This document shows, in pieces, positions 16,292 through 26,064 of a stretch of DNA of 35,626 bases. The DNA is taken from positions 1 through 35,626 of the forward strand of contig JAOZSR010000030.1 of NCBI GenBank assembly GCA_029939575.1. The letters run 5' to 3'. Under the pieces are notes generated by a model that saw only the letters and a program-made list of their open reading frames with translations, was not told the origin of the DNA and did not search any database. The stretch's first letter is position 1; each line of letters begins with the position of its first letter. Origin of the DNA: Fidelibacterota bacterium (lineage in GTDB: Bacteria > Fidelibacterota > UBA2242 > JAOZSR01). Both the position numbers and the translations under genes were made by a program.

Positions 16292-17490
16292 TTCCGATCG
16301 CCATATTCTTTAGGTTGATAATTTTTTTCGGGTTCAACTTTCCGGGAATATGAACCTGACCAACTTTTCTGAAAAATATCGTATAAAAGCCCGTTTATCA
16401 GCGGGCTTTTTATTATAAGTCCAAGATTTCGGGAATTATAAAAATAGTTTTTTTTCCAATTACTTGTACCAACCCAACTAATATTATTGTCAACAACCAT
16501 AAATTTACAATGTTCGACTCTTGCAAAGGGGATATATTTTTTAGAATATTCAGGTATTGTACTCAATTTGACAGTAATATTAGGCAATACAGACAGGCTT
16601 TTTAAATATGGCATTTCATATTTTTTTTGACACCAGTCTGAAACAAGCAAGTTTACTTTTACTCCACGGATAGCAGCATTGCGTATAGCATTGTCAAGAT
16701 TGCTGTAATAAGTTTTATAAGCAGATGGGGAATATGATAAAAGTTGAATACAAATACGGGTATTAGCGTTATTAATTGCATCAATGATTGCTTTTTCATC
16801 GGAGATAAATTTTTCAGGAATATTTTTATAAGGGCTGGCAGTTGGGAAGAAATAAATTGTTTCATTTTGGTAATGTGTCTGAAACTCGGTTTTGTTGTTT
16901 TGTAATATTGTAATCAATGTGTCTTTGTCACATTGCTCCCAATCTAGTTCAAAAATGTCTGTCATTGCCATGGCATATTTGGGATGATTAATGCTTAAGC
17001 CAATTTCATGAATGTGATCCAAGGCTCGCCAATCAAAATTTTGACTTCCTATAAATACCTTTTCTTCATCAATAATAAAAAATTTACTATGCTGAATTCC
17101 ATGTGTTTGGTGAAATATTTTAATAGTTTTAACGATGATATTTTTTTGTTTGTTCAGCCTTTTTAGTGTTTCCGGGTAAGTGTCCGCCATATTATTTTCA
17201 ACAATTATCCTGATTTTTATTCCTTTTTGTGCTTGTTTTTCTATTGCTTTAATAATTGGTTCAAGAGCTTCATCTTTTTGATTGGATATATAGAACTGTT
17301 CAATATCTATTGTCCTGGTTGCACTGTTTATCATTTCCAGCCATACAATAGAAGTATTTCTGATTTTTTCATTGTCCAAATTAGTTTCCACTGGAATACT
17401 TTCCACGATTTCAAAATCCCTGAAAGGCACCTGGGAAAAGAGTGTGTGAATTAGAACTATTATTAATATAAATACAAAAAATTTATTCAT
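16288..17490 (-). CDS. secreted phospholipase D-superfamily protein, PLD3/PLD4-like
   Basis: This 400-residue protein has a signal peptide (MNKFFVFILIIVLIHTLFSQ) and two HKD catalytic motifs: H134-K136-D141 ('GIQHSKFFIIDEEKVFIG') and H327-K329-D334 ('VEHCKFMVVDNNISWVG'). The motif surroundings ('THGIQHSKF', 'SQNFDWRAL', 'IPFARVEHCKF', 'GTSNWKKNYF') closely follow the animal lysosomal PLD3/PLD4 family, which are 5' exonucleases and lipid enzymes, as I recall their sequences. It should act in the periplasm or outside the cell on a phosphodiester, either nucleic acid or lipid. GGAG lies 5 bases before the ATG. It is monocistronic and convergent with pepP. Confidence 0.9.
   Translation of the reverse strand: MNKFFVFILIIVLIHTLFSQVPFRDFEIVESIPVETNLDNEKIRNTSIVWLEMINSATRTIDIEQFYISNQKDEALEPIIKAIEKQAQKGIKIRIIVENNMADTYPETLKRLNKQKNIIVKTIKIFHQTHGIQHSKFFIIDEEKVFIGSQNFDWRALDHIHEIGLSINHPKYAMAMTDIFELDWEQCDKDTLITILQNNKTEFQTHYQNETIYFFPTASPYKNIPEKFISDEKAIIDAINNANTRICIQLLSYSPSAYKTYYSNLDNAIRNAAIRGVKVNLLVSDWCQKKYEMPYLKSLSVLPNITVKLSTIPEYSKKYIPFARVEHCKFMVVDNNISWVGTSNWKKNYFYNSRNLGLIIKSPLINGLLYDIFQKSWSGSYSRKVEPEKNYQPKEYGDRN
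16385..16411. terminator. intrinsic-terminator-like hairpin inside the PLD-like coding sequence
   Basis: AAAAGCCCG (16385-16393) and CGGGCTTTT (16402-16410) form a perfect 9-bp stem with an 8-base loop, flanked by A and T runs on both sides. It lies about 94 bp past the pepP stop, within the antisense 3' coding part of the PLD-like gene (codons near residues 360-370). In the plus direction it would end pepP mRNA. Confidence 0.65.
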
Positions 17491-17650
17491 GAGAACTCCA
17501 AATTATATTTTTAGCAGTGTCAAATTTTTTTCAAAGATTCTTACATCAAAAGCATAAATTGATTTTAATTAAATAAATCTTAGATTGCTATGATTTTTTT
17601 ACTATACTTAAGTGAAATTAATTTAGTAATGAATTTTAAATAGGAATAAA

Positions 17651-18289
17651 ATGAAAAATATTTGTCCATTATGTAATAATTCTTCAACTTCCTTTTTGTG
17701 TGAACACCGTGAAAGGGATTTTTATTTATGTCCGGAATGTAAATTAATATTTGTTTCACCTCAACACAGGTTAACTCCGAAAGTGGAAAAATCAAGGTAC
17801 GATTTTCACCAGAACTCACCGAAATCTGAAAGTTATCGTAAATTTTTATCAAATATTTATCAACCAATACTGGAAAAAATTAAGGTACCTGCAGAAGGCC
17901 TGGATTATGGATGTGGTCCTGGTCCGACATTATCTGTAATGTTTGAAGAATCAGGATTTAAAATGAATATTTATGACTATTTTTATGAGAAAAATGAACA
18001 GGTATTGGAACAGGAATATGATTTCATTACTTCAACTGAAGTAGTGGAACATTTATATGAACCGAAAAAGGCATTTACTCTACTCTATTCGATTTTAAAA
18101 CAGGGTGGCTGGCTTGGAATTATGACCAAACTATATTCCAAAGCAGAAAATTTCAAAGAATGGTTTTATAAAAATGATGATACCCATGTTTGTTTTTATT
18201 CAAGGGATACATTTATTTGGCTGGGGAAAAAACTTGGTTTTAAAATTGAATTTATAAATGATACTGTAATCTTATTGCATAAAAAGTAA
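17651..18289 (+). CDS. class I SAM-dependent methyltransferase with zinc ribbon
   Basis: This 212-residue protein has an N-terminal zinc ribbon (C5, C8, C27, C30 in 'CPLC...CPEC') followed by a Rossmann methyltransferase core. The SAM-binding loop is DYGCGPGP (85-92), and 'EYDFITSTEVVEHLYEP' (122-138) is the post-II/motif IV region of the Methyltransf_11/23 type. The substrate is unknown; similar zinc-ribbon methyltransferases modify sugars or small metabolites. AGGA lies 6 bases before the ATG. It is divergent from the PLD-like gene and convergent with the DUF5916 gene, so it is a single-gene unit. Confidence 0.85.
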   Translation: MKNICPLCNNSSTSFLCEHRERDFYLCPECKLIFVSPQHRLTPKVEKSRYDFHQNSPKSESYRKFLSNIYQPILEKIKVPAEGLDYGCGPGPTLSVMFEESGFKMNIYDYFYEKNEQVLEQEYDFITSTEVVEHLYEPKKAFTLLYSILKQGGWLGIMTKLYSKAENFKEWFYKNDDTHVCFYSRDTFIWLGKKLGFKIEFINDTVILLHKK

Positions 18290-18365
18290 TTTTTCACTAT
18301 CAATCTATTAACCGGATTGCTTTTAATTTTCCTAATTTTTGATTCTGAATGTCAAAATATAGATT

Positions 18366-21032
18366 TTATAAATTTATACTTTGACTAATTTTAAACATTA
18401 TTACGTTGTCGCTAATTCCATTAAATAAAGTATGTAGATCATTTCCCAGATCGAAGGGTTTAAAAGTTTCATAGTTTGAAAAACCTTGTGACCAGACAAA
18501 ATAAGCTACTGAGCCGGTTAAATATTCCCAACGTAATACAAAATTTGACCGAAATTGTTTATAATTAAAATCAGTTTGGCCGGAAAAAGTATAATCCGGA
18601 GTATTATCTCCGTTTCGATCAATAACATATTCGTCATTTTCATTATCAAAATATATGTCGTCGTTTAATTGTTCAAAACGCTCATTGTAATTTGGATTTA
18701 AGGCATCATTTACTCTATTAAAATCAAAATATTCTCCGGCAGTGAAATAGGGTTGGGCATAATATTGAAATGACAGATTTCTGGTTATTGTCAGGTCAGC
18801 TCTTAATGTGATACTAAAAGTTTTCTGAATCATACTTGACCAAAAATATTGCTCTTTGCCATTATTATCAGTAGCAGATCCGATCCAGGCCCAGGTATCA
18901 TTTAATTTATTAAAATTAATATCTGTTGTGAATTGTAAATTCTGGCGAGGTCTCCAGGTAATACTTGGTCGGAATCCAATACTTGTAACATTATCATCAT
19001 TCTTAAAGTAAAATCCCATTAGTCTCAGGTTGATATCTTTACGCTGATCAGTTCTAATATAGGTCCATACATTAAAATTTTTAGGTAAAAATAAAGCAGG
19101 ACCACCTCTATTCATGCTTGGACTCATACCACCAAAATTCCTATTGATACCCAAACTATAGCTCCAGTTATTATTAAAAGTAAAATGCATATTTACATTT
19201 CCACCAAAATTTTTCTTTTCGCCGTTAAAAGTATGTGAACTCCATTGATTAAAATTTAATCGATAAGATTGGAATATTTTTCCAGGTTCCCATTCAACAT
19301 ATTGAATCCAAACAAATTGATTAATATCATCAACTGATCTTAAATATCCCATATCATTTATTTCAAAGCCCGGACTTGAGGCGGTAACTCCGGTTGCTCC
19401 TCTAATATGCCCCGTATCCTTGATGAAAATAGTTTTAAAACTATAACCTGATAATTCCCGTAATGAAGGATCAAAAGATAAGTGATCAGCATCTGTTCTC
19501 TGGAAATACCGGGCAGAACTTCTTTGAGTTTGTTGAATAGCGGTAGTATCTCCCTGTACATTACTATATGCTACTGAAGTCTGAACACTATATTTTCTGT
19601 CAAAAAATTCATATTCAAAATCTAACCCTCCGGTATAGGCAGATTTATGTAAATAATCTATACCTGTGTTATCAAGATTTCTGTTTACAGCGGTAATAAT
19701 CCCGCCAATTGTTGCTTGTCCATCATTAAAATCCTGTTGAATTCGGCTTAAATAATAATTGGTTAAAGGTTCTATTATACTATGTTCATCAGTATCGTCA
19801 TTATAATATATATGGCTTTTTTCTTCACTGGTTATTGCTTCCATAATACCTATAGATAGTCCGTTTTCTGTTTTTCCGGTGATTTTTGCTGCTCCAAGAA
19901 TATTGGTTGTAATCGGATTTTCAATCGCGATATCTTCTTTATTTTCATTTACCTGGGCATAACCTTGTGGAGTACGCCCAATTCTCCTGGAGTAAAACAG
20001 GGAATTAGAGCCATTATTTCCATCACCAAAGCCAAGTGGAAATTGTAAAATATTCCCACCTTCCATGAAAAATGGACGTTTTTCGGAAAAATAGGTTTCA
20101 AATTCAGTCAGGTTAAAATCTGCCGGATCAGCTTCTATTTGCCCAAAATCCGGATTAATAGTAGCATTTAAAGTGATACCACCCGGAGTTGTGTAGCGAA
20201 AGTCACCACCCAGGTTATATAAGAAATTATGTTTTTGCGAATGTACCGGTGTAACTAAGTTTTCAGAAATATTAGTTTGACTTGCCAGGTACGGCATAAA
20301 ATAGACCGGCTTGCTGGATCGTATGTTTTTTAATCCTTTCAGAGTACCATAATTGGAAACAAAACCAGTTTCTGATTGTGCCCAATAGCTCCAAACTGAT
20401 AGTTCATTGTCATGTCTGGGTAATTCACGATATACTTCGAATCCCCATTCCATTTCATCAGACGATGTAAATCTTAATTCTTTAAAAGGTATTTTCCATT
20501 CAGCAGCCCAGCCATTTTCATTTATTTTGGAATTACCATCCCATATTGCATCCCAATTATAATCGGCATTCTCATCATCAAAACGTTTAAGATCATGCTT
20601 GACACCGGCTGCATTAATACCAAATTCAAAAGCAGTTCTATTATCATTATAACTATCAAAAGAAACGTATAACCAATCTGATTCTGTGTAATTATCTCTA
20701 CGTGTTAAAATTGCTTTAATTTTGTCAGGTTCCGGATCATGTGCCTTTATTCCAACATATATATAATCGTCATCATAAAGAATACAGAATTCAGTTTTAT
20801 AGGTTTCCGGAGCACCATCATTTGGTTTTTGCTGATAAAATCCACCTGACCAATTTACTTTTTCCCAAATTTTTTCATCTAAAACACCATCAATTTTCAT
20901 ATTTTCGTTACCTAGGAATACTGCTTTGGTAGAACGATTTCTGGCAGATGCCGGTGGAGTCGGAGTGTTTTTTGCCATAAGTGTGGTAAGCGACAAAAAT
21001 AACAATAGAATTGAAAAATTTAGTTTATTCAT
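18366..21032 (-). CDS. DUF5916 outer-membrane protein with CBM9-like domain
   Basis: This is an 888-residue exported protein. A signal peptide ends near 'LMAK' (residue 21). Residues about 35-235 match the CBM9/DOMON-like module ('GVLDEKIWEKVNWSGGF', 'EFCILYDDDYIYVGIKAHD', 'GWAAEWKIPFKELRF'). The rest is a large beta-barrel-like region of the DUF5916 type, with the marker 'TTPGGITLNATINPDFGQIE' and 'RPFFMEGG', ending in the aromatic-rich 'MFKISQSINL'. Family members are abundant in Bacteroidetes and relatives and are thought to sit in the outer membrane, but their role is unproven. AAGGAGG lies 8 bases before the ATG. It lies 104 bp downstream of the RND pump gene. Confidence 0.92.
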   Translation of the reverse strand: MNKLNFSILLLFLSLTTLMAKNTPTPPASARNRSTKAVFLGNENMKIDGVLDEKIWEKVNWSGGFYQQKPNDGAPETYKTEFCILYDDDYIYVGIKAHDPEPDKIKAILTRRDNYTESDWLYVSFDSYNDNRTAFEFGINAAGVKHDLKRFDDENADYNWDAIWDGNSKINENGWAAEWKIPFKELRFTSSDEMEWGFEVYRELPRHDNELSVWSYWAQSETGFVSNYGTLKGLKNIRSSKPVYFMPYLASQTNISENLVTPVHSQKHNFLYNLGGDFRYTTPGGITLNATINPDFGQIEADPADFNLTEFETYFSEKRPFFMEGGNILQFPLGFGDGNNGSNSLFYSRRIGRTPQGYAQVNENKEDIAIENPITTNILGAAKITGKTENGLSIGIMEAITSEEKSHIYYNDDTDEHSIIEPLTNYYLSRIQQDFNDGQATIGGIITAVNRNLDNTGIDYLHKSAYTGGLDFEYEFFDRKYSVQTSVAYSNVQGDTTAIQQTQRSSARYFQRTDADHLSFDPSLRELSGYSFKTIFIKDTGHIRGATGVTASSPGFEINDMGYLRSVDDINQFVWIQYVEWEPGKIFQSYRLNFNQWSSHTFNGEKKNFGGNVNMHFTFNNNWSYSLGINRNFGGMSPSMNRGGPALFLPKNFNVWTYIRTDQRKDINLRLMGFYFKNDDNVTSIGFRPSITWRPRQNLQFTTDINFNKLNDTWAWIGSATDNNGKEQYFWSSMIQKTFSITLRADLTITRNLSFQYYAQPYFTAGEYFDFNRVNDALNPNYNERFEQLNDDIYFDNENDEYVIDRNGDNTPDYTFSGQTDFNYKQFRSNFVLRWEYLTGSVAYFVWSQGFSNYETFKPFDLGNDLHTLFNGISDNVIMFKISQSINL

Positions 21033-21136
21033 AATTAATACCTCCTTAATAAATATCTTATGAGATATTGACTATTTGAAAATGTAAAAAGTTGTCTTAA
21101 AAATTATAATTTTGTTTTATATAGTGTGTTTTGAGG

Positions 21137-24100
21137 TTAATTCTTCTGTATTTCCTGTTTTGAAAAAATTTTATATAGTACAGGTACAATGATCAAAGTC
21201 AATAAGGTGGATATTAATAATCCACCAATTACTGTCCAGCCCATTGGCGCCCATAAGGTTCCACCTCTTAATGTTAAAGGTAGTAATCCGCCAATTGTTG
21301 TTCCGGTTGTTAAAATAATTGGGGTGAATCTAGTCACTCCGGCATGTTTCAAAGCATCGACGAGTTCTTTTCCATCAAGGCGTAATTGGTTTGTATAATC
21401 TACAAGAATTATAGAGTTATTGACAACAATTCCAAGTAAACTTGTCAAACCAATAAATGCGGTAAAGGAAAAATCATTTCCTGTGATTAATAATCCCAGG
21501 ATAGATCCAATAATTGCCAGAGGCATTGCAGCAAATACAATTAAAGGCTGAGAAAAGGATCGGAACTGAAGGACTAATATACCGAAAATAGCAATGAAGG
21601 CAATTAAAAAGGCCATGCGTAATCCGCCAAAAGATTCTTCCCGTTCTTCGATTTCGCCACCAATACTATAATTATAATTGGCAGGGAAATTAAAGTTTTC
21701 CATTTCATCAATAATTTTTTGAGTAACAATATTAGTGTTATAACCTCGCTCAACATCAGCCGAAACGTATACGCAACGTTCCATTCCATAATGGTTTATG
21801 ATTTGAGGACTTTTTGATAATTCTATTGATGCGACATGTTTTAAAGGAATTGCTTTTCCAGTTCTGGAATTAATATATATATTATCAAATTTTTCAATTC
21901 CAAAGGTATTATCCTTTGGTAAATGCAAAACAATGTCAAAGGATTTGCCTTTGTCATTATGAAACTTTGCAACCGGTAAACCTACCAGGCACATCCTTAT
22001 GGTTTTATCAATTTCTGATATAGGAACTCCCAGCATAGACGCTTTATCCCGATTAATATTGACTTTTAAATCAATTTTAGATGAACTAAGAGGATTATCA
22101 ATATTTGTAGTTCCTTCATTCGATAATATAATTTTTTCCACTTTTCCGGCAAGTTTACTAAGTAAATCCAGATTTTCACCTTGAATCCTAACAGAAATAT
22201 CAGATGAGATCGGAGTGCCCTGTTCAAGTTCTTTAATATTGATTTTGGCACCGGGAATAGATAGTGTTTTTTTACGGAGGTTAGTAATTATGTGGTTGTA
22301 AATCTCAGAATCTTCAGTATTAAGTTTTACAAAGATCTGGGCATGATGGCTTCTGGTACTGGCGGAAATTATATTATAATAAAGACGTGGATTGCCATGT
22401 CCGATATTGGATGAGAAACTTTTTATTTCAGGAATTTCCATCAAAATATGTTCAACCTGTGAAGTAATTTTATTCGTTTCACTTAGAGCACTTCCAAATG
22501 GCAGGTTAATATTGATAAAAAATTGTGGCTTTTCCGCTTTTGGGAAAAAACTGACTCCGATAAAAGAGGTCAAACTAAGAGCAAAACAAAAAACTAATAT
22601 AGCGATTAAAATAATACGGATAGGATTGGCAAGTGAGTAGGAAAGTATTTTAACATAATAATTATTTATAAAATGGTTTAATGCCCGTCGAAACAAACTT
22701 TCTTTTTGTTTTTCTCTGAGATACATAAATTTTTCAGATAAATATGGTGTAAATGTGAGTGAGATAAGGACAGAGGCTGTTAAAATAAAAACCACGGTTA
22801 ATGGCATGCTACGCATAAAATCGCCGCTTTTTCCTTTTAGCATGGCAATTGGAATAAATGCAAAAATAGTAGTGGCGGTTGCACTTATAAGAGCCCAGGC
22901 AACTTCCATTGTGCCTTTTATAGCAGCCTCTTCTCTTGAAAATCCCATTCGGATAAAACGGGATATATTCTCTGTAACTACAATCGCGTTATCAACCAAT
23001 AATCCAAGGGATATTATTAGTCCGGCAATCGTCATTTGTTGCAAACCATATCCAATGAAATCAACAGTTCCGATGGCAATAAAAATGGAAATCGGAATAG
23101 CCAGCATAACAATAGAAGCTGCCCGGAAACTTACTGCTGCAAAAATTACCAGTCCTACCAGGATTATACCTTGCAATAAATTCATAAAGAAGGAATTAAT
23201 CATCTGGAACACACTTTCTGATTGATCAAAAGTTGTCTCTAAGGTCATTGATTGGGGTAATGATTGTTCAAAATCCTCAATTTTTGTATTTATGTTGTCA
23301 AAAATTTTGAAAATATTTGTACCCGGTTTTTGAGATGCAGTAATAAAAATGCAACGTTTTCCATTGAATCTGGCCAGGTATTTTTCATCTTCATAATCCA
23401 TGGCAACTTCGGCTATATCTTTTAATGGAAGAATTTTTCCTTTTGTTGAATGTATAATTGTGTTCCTAATATCGTCAATTGATTGAAAAGAACCACTTGT
23501 TTTTACATTTAGTCTCCTGGAACCAATATCAACATATCCTCCGGGAATATTTTGATTGGCATCATGGAGTGCTCCAAAAATATTATTCAGAGAAATATTC
23601 CAGGCAGCAAGTTTTTCCAGGTTAATTGATACTCGGATTTCTCTATCTGGGACAGCATGGAGGTTGATTTCCTTAATTCCCTGAATTTTCTCAAGGTCAG
23701 ATTTTAAAATTTCTGCAAAATTTTCAATCTCAGCAAAGGATTCTGTTTCCGAAATCAGGGCTAATTGGAGTATTTTTGTATCAGATGTAGTCCATTTCAT
23801 TATCTCCAGGCTATATATCTCTTGTGGCAATTGTGGTAAAATGGAATTGACTTTTTGCATTACATCATCATATTTTTTTTCAGGGTCGCTTCCGGTGTAA
23901 AATTCTACGGCAATGCTTGCCAAACCATCACCTGCATAAGCATCCAGCCGTTTGATATCTTCCAGGCCATTAATTACCTCTTCCAGAGGATTAATTACTA
24001 ATTGCTCCAGGTCTTTGGGATTTGCTCCTGGATAAATTATGATGACACTACAGCCAGGTGGCTGAACTGTGGGATCTTCACTTTTTGGCATATTGATAAA

Positions 24101-24184
24101 TGAAGTAATGCCGGTTAATACAAGCAAAAATGTAATAACAAGGGTAAACTGATGATTTCTTATCGCAAATTTGGGCAGGTTCAT
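21137..24184 (-). CDS. RND-family efflux transporter permease (AcrB type)
   Basis: This 1015-residue inner-membrane pump has the AcrB layout: TM1 near residues 14-34, a periplasmic loop opening with 'SEDPTVQPPGCSVIIIYPGANP', TM2-6, a second periplasmic loop, and TM8-12. The proton-relay region in TM4 reads GLLVDNAIVV with D398. AcrB has two aspartates here, so only one is kept, as in many environmental RND pumps. 'FTAFIGLTSLLGIVVNNSIILVDY' is TM10. It uses the proton gradient to export drugs, lipids or other compounds, and the substrate cannot be inferred. It follows its adaptor by 55 bp. No TolC-type outer-membrane channel is in the window. Confidence 0.94.
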   Translation of the reverse strand: MNLPKFAIRNHQFTLVITFLLVLTGITSFINMPKSEDPTVQPPGCSVIIIYPGANPKDLEQLVINPLEEVINGLEDIKRLDAYAGDGLASIAVEFYTGSDPEKKYDDVMQKVNSILPQLPQEIYSLEIMKWTTSDTKILQLALISETESFAEIENFAEILKSDLEKIQGIKEINLHAVPDREIRVSINLEKLAAWNISLNNIFGALHDANQNIPGGYVDIGSRRLNVKTSGSFQSIDDIRNTIIHSTKGKILPLKDIAEVAMDYEDEKYLARFNGKRCIFITASQKPGTNIFKIFDNINTKIEDFEQSLPQSMTLETTFDQSESVFQMINSFFMNLLQGIILVGLVIFAAVSFRAASIVMLAIPISIFIAIGTVDFIGYGLQQMTIAGLIISLGLLVDNAIVVTENISRFIRMGFSREEAAIKGTMEVAWALISATATTIFAFIPIAMLKGKSGDFMRSMPLTVVFILTASVLISLTFTPYLSEKFMYLREKQKESLFRRALNHFINNYYVKILSYSLANPIRIILIAILVFCFALSLTSFIGVSFFPKAEKPQFFININLPFGSALSETNKITSQVEHILMEIPEIKSFSSNIGHGNPRLYYNIISASTRSHHAQIFVKLNTEDSEIYNHIITNLRKKTLSIPGAKINIKELEQGTPISSDISVRIQGENLDLLSKLAGKVEKIILSNEGTTNIDNPLSSSKIDLKVNINRDKASMLGVPISEIDKTIRMCLVGLPVAKFHNDKGKSFDIVLHLPKDNTFGIEKFDNIYINSRTGKAIPLKHVASIELSKSPQIINHYGMERCVYVSADVERGYNTNIVTQKIIDEMENFNFPANYNYSIGGEIEEREESFGGLRMAFLIAFIAIFGILVLQFRSFSQPLIVFAAMPLAIIGSILGLLITGNDFSFTAFIGLTSLLGIVVNNSIILVDYTNQLRLDGKELVDALKHAGVTRFTPIILTTGTTIGGLLPLTLRGGTLWAPMGWTVIGGLLISTLLTLIIVPVLYKIFSKQEIQKN

Positions 24185-24239
24185 TATACTCTTTTTATAT
24201 ATAATAGTAAGATAGTGTTATATATTTTTAATTTTGAAT

Positions 24240-25280
24240 TCAATTTGACTCATTTTCAATTTTAACTTTTGATCCATCAGACAAAAATGCTGCTCCAACT
24301 GATACAATATTATTTAGATTTTCAAGGTTTGTATTTAAAGCAACATTTTCCCCTGATATAAATGCAATATCCACTTTCATTTTATGGGCAATATTGTTTT
24401 TATCAACTGTAAAAAGATAGCCAATGTTTCCATCGGAATTTACCAGGCTTTCGAATGGAATAATATAATAATTGGCATTTTGGGATGGAAAAATCCGTAT
24501 TCTGCTGAAAAAACCATTTTTTAAACTCGTTAAATCTGATGTGAAATTTAATTCAATATCATATAAACCGGTTGTTGGGTCAGGCGCTGCACCTATTTTA
24601 GAAATTGTTGCGTTATAAATTTTGTCCGGGATGGCCTCTATTTGAACAGTTGCAGAATCACCTGTCTTTAATTTATAAATATCTTTGTCTGTTATTCCTG
24701 TGGTGACATTCCATTTTTGAGTGATTCTTGCGAATATAAAAACCGGGTAACCGGCACCAATTAGTTCATCTTGTCGGGCGAGTATTTTTAGTATTCTACC
24801 TGTACCTGGTGATCTTATACCTGCATATTTTAGATTAAATTTTGCGATTTTGTAGTTTGAGGTGGCAACATCCAAACCAGTTTTTGCATTCTGTAATTGC
24901 TCTAATGTTGCTACTTTATCTGAATAAAGGTTGTTTATTCTTTTATAATCCCGATTAGCCTTTTCCAAACCTGATTTTGCCTGCTGAACCTGTGCTTTGA
25001 TTTCATCTAATTTTAACTGTGCCAGCAATTGTCCCTTTTTCACTTCCTGGGCTTCTTCTACATAAATGGAATCAATTATGCCACTAATTTTAAATGATAA
25101 TTTTACTTCAACATCAGAAAACAAAATTCCACTTTTAAATATAGGTTTTGATATTTTCTTATAAGCAACTTCAACAGTCCTGACCGGAATGGCGATAGTA
25201 ACTTTTTTATTTTGTTGTTCCCTATGACATGATAGTAAAGTAAATAAAAATATGAATAGAATGTATATATTTTTAATCAT
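24240..25280 (-). CDS. RND periplasmic adaptor lipoprotein (membrane fusion protein)
   Basis: This 346-residue adaptor links the RND pump to an outer-membrane channel. It has a lipoprotein signal peptide with lipobox LLSC. A biotinyl-lipoyl-like half ('ISGIIDSIYVEEAQEVKKGQLLAQLKLDEIKAQ') leads into a short alpha hairpin ('KANRDYKRINNLYSDKVATLEQLQNA'), the second lipoyl half ('GIRSPGTGRILKI') and the beta-barrel 'LKTGDSATVQIEAIPDKIY'. I placed the start at the ATG at 25280, where GGAG sits 6 bases upstream and the signal begins MIKN; a frame extension four codons upstream lacks support. Confidence 0.93.
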   Translation of the reverse strand: MIKNIYILFIFLFTLLSCHREQQNKKVTIAIPVRTVEVAYKKISKPIFKSGILFSDVEVKLSFKISGIIDSIYVEEAQEVKKGQLLAQLKLDEIKAQVQQAKSGLEKANRDYKRINNLYSDKVATLEQLQNAKTGLDVATSNYKIAKFNLKYAGIRSPGTGRILKILARQDELIGAGYPVFIFARITQKWNVTTGITDKDIYKLKTGDSATVQIEAIPDKIYNATISKIGAAPDPTTGLYDIELNFTSDLTSLKNGFFSRIRIFPSQNANYYIIPFESLVNSDGNIGYLFTVDKNNIAHKMKVDIAFISGENVALNTNLENLNNIVSVGAAFLSDGSKVKIENESN

Positions 25281-25348
25281 TGAAATCTCCAAATAAAATT
25301 ATTTTTTTCAGACAAGGCTACCTGTAATTTGGTAAATAAAATTGATTA

Positions 25349-26056
25349 TTAATTAGCAATCTTTAGATCTTTATTGTCACTAATATCAGCATCTATAAAT
25401 ATCTCAACCCGTCGATTTTTTGATCTTCCTTCTATTGTAGAATTATTTGCTACAGGACGATATTCGCCATATCCAAGAGCGGAAAAATTTTTTTCAGGAA
25501 TTCCACTTATTTTATTTAAAAACTGGACAACTTCCATAGCCCTGGCTGAACTTAACTCCCAATTATTGGCATATTTTCCCCCTTTAATTGTCCAGTTGTC
25601 TGTATGTCCCTCGACCCGAATTTCAACATTTAAATTGAGTTTGTTTTTTTTTAGAGCAGTATAAAAATTTTTAAATTGAGTGTCTTCCTTAAGACGTACT
25701 AAACGAGAACGTTTGATTGTTTTGCCAATATATGTTAGGATAGATTTTAATTGAGGTTGGATTTTTGCTGAATTAATATCAAAAAAATCAGAGCCGCTAA
25801 GAGTTAATTGGACACCCTTGGTATTTCTGACAACTTCAATATAATCAGATAATTCATTGTTTTCGATATAGTCAGTTAAGGTACTTTCTGTTTCATCCAA
25901 TAATAAATTTAAAATACGATAGATATTATTTTCCGCTTCATTTAAAATAACAATCATTAAAAGGAAAAAAGTTAATAATAGTGTCACCATATCGCCATAG
26001 GTCATTATCCAGGTATTTTTTGGTATTGGTGCTTTGTTAGTTGTTAATTTTTTCAT
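25349..26056 (-). CDS. MotB/OmpA-family protein without a MotA partner
   Basis: This 235-residue protein has one N-terminal transmembrane helix with the MotB plug pattern 'TYGDMVTLLLTFFLLM', in which D22 matches the proton-binding aspartate of MotB stators. A linker precedes an OmpA-like peptidoglycan-binding domain (about 125-225: 'VEGHTDNW', 'WELSSARAMEVVQFL', 'GYGEYRPVA', 'KNRRVEIFI'). MotB normally works with MotA, but no MotA, flagellar or ZorA-like gene is present here. It starts 8 bp after the TPR lipoprotein stop, with no strong ribosome site, so coupling is likely. It may anchor an envelope complex to the cell wall or use a MotA encoded elsewhere. Confidence 0.88.
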   Translation of the reverse strand: MKKLTTNKAPIPKNTWIMTYGDMVTLLLTFFLLMIVILNEAENNIYRILNLLLDETESTLTDYIENNELSDYIEVVRNTKGVQLTLSGSDFFDINSAKIQPQLKSILTYIGKTIKRSRLVRLKEDTQFKNFYTALKKNKLNLNVEIRVEGHTDNWTIKGGKYANNWELSSARAMEVVQFLNKISGIPEKNFSALGYGEYRPVANNSTIEGRSKNRRVEIFIDADISDNKDLKIAN

Positions 26057-26064
26057 ACAGTTTA

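Noticed and set aside
17580..17867. 95-residue minus-strand frame across the start of the methyltransferase gene
   Set aside because: It overlaps the zinc-ribbon coding region, which is clearly the real frame.
22755..23225. 156-residue open frame on the plus strand
   Set aside because: It is antisense to the RND permease, whose motifs are intact, and arises from the composition of its membrane segments.
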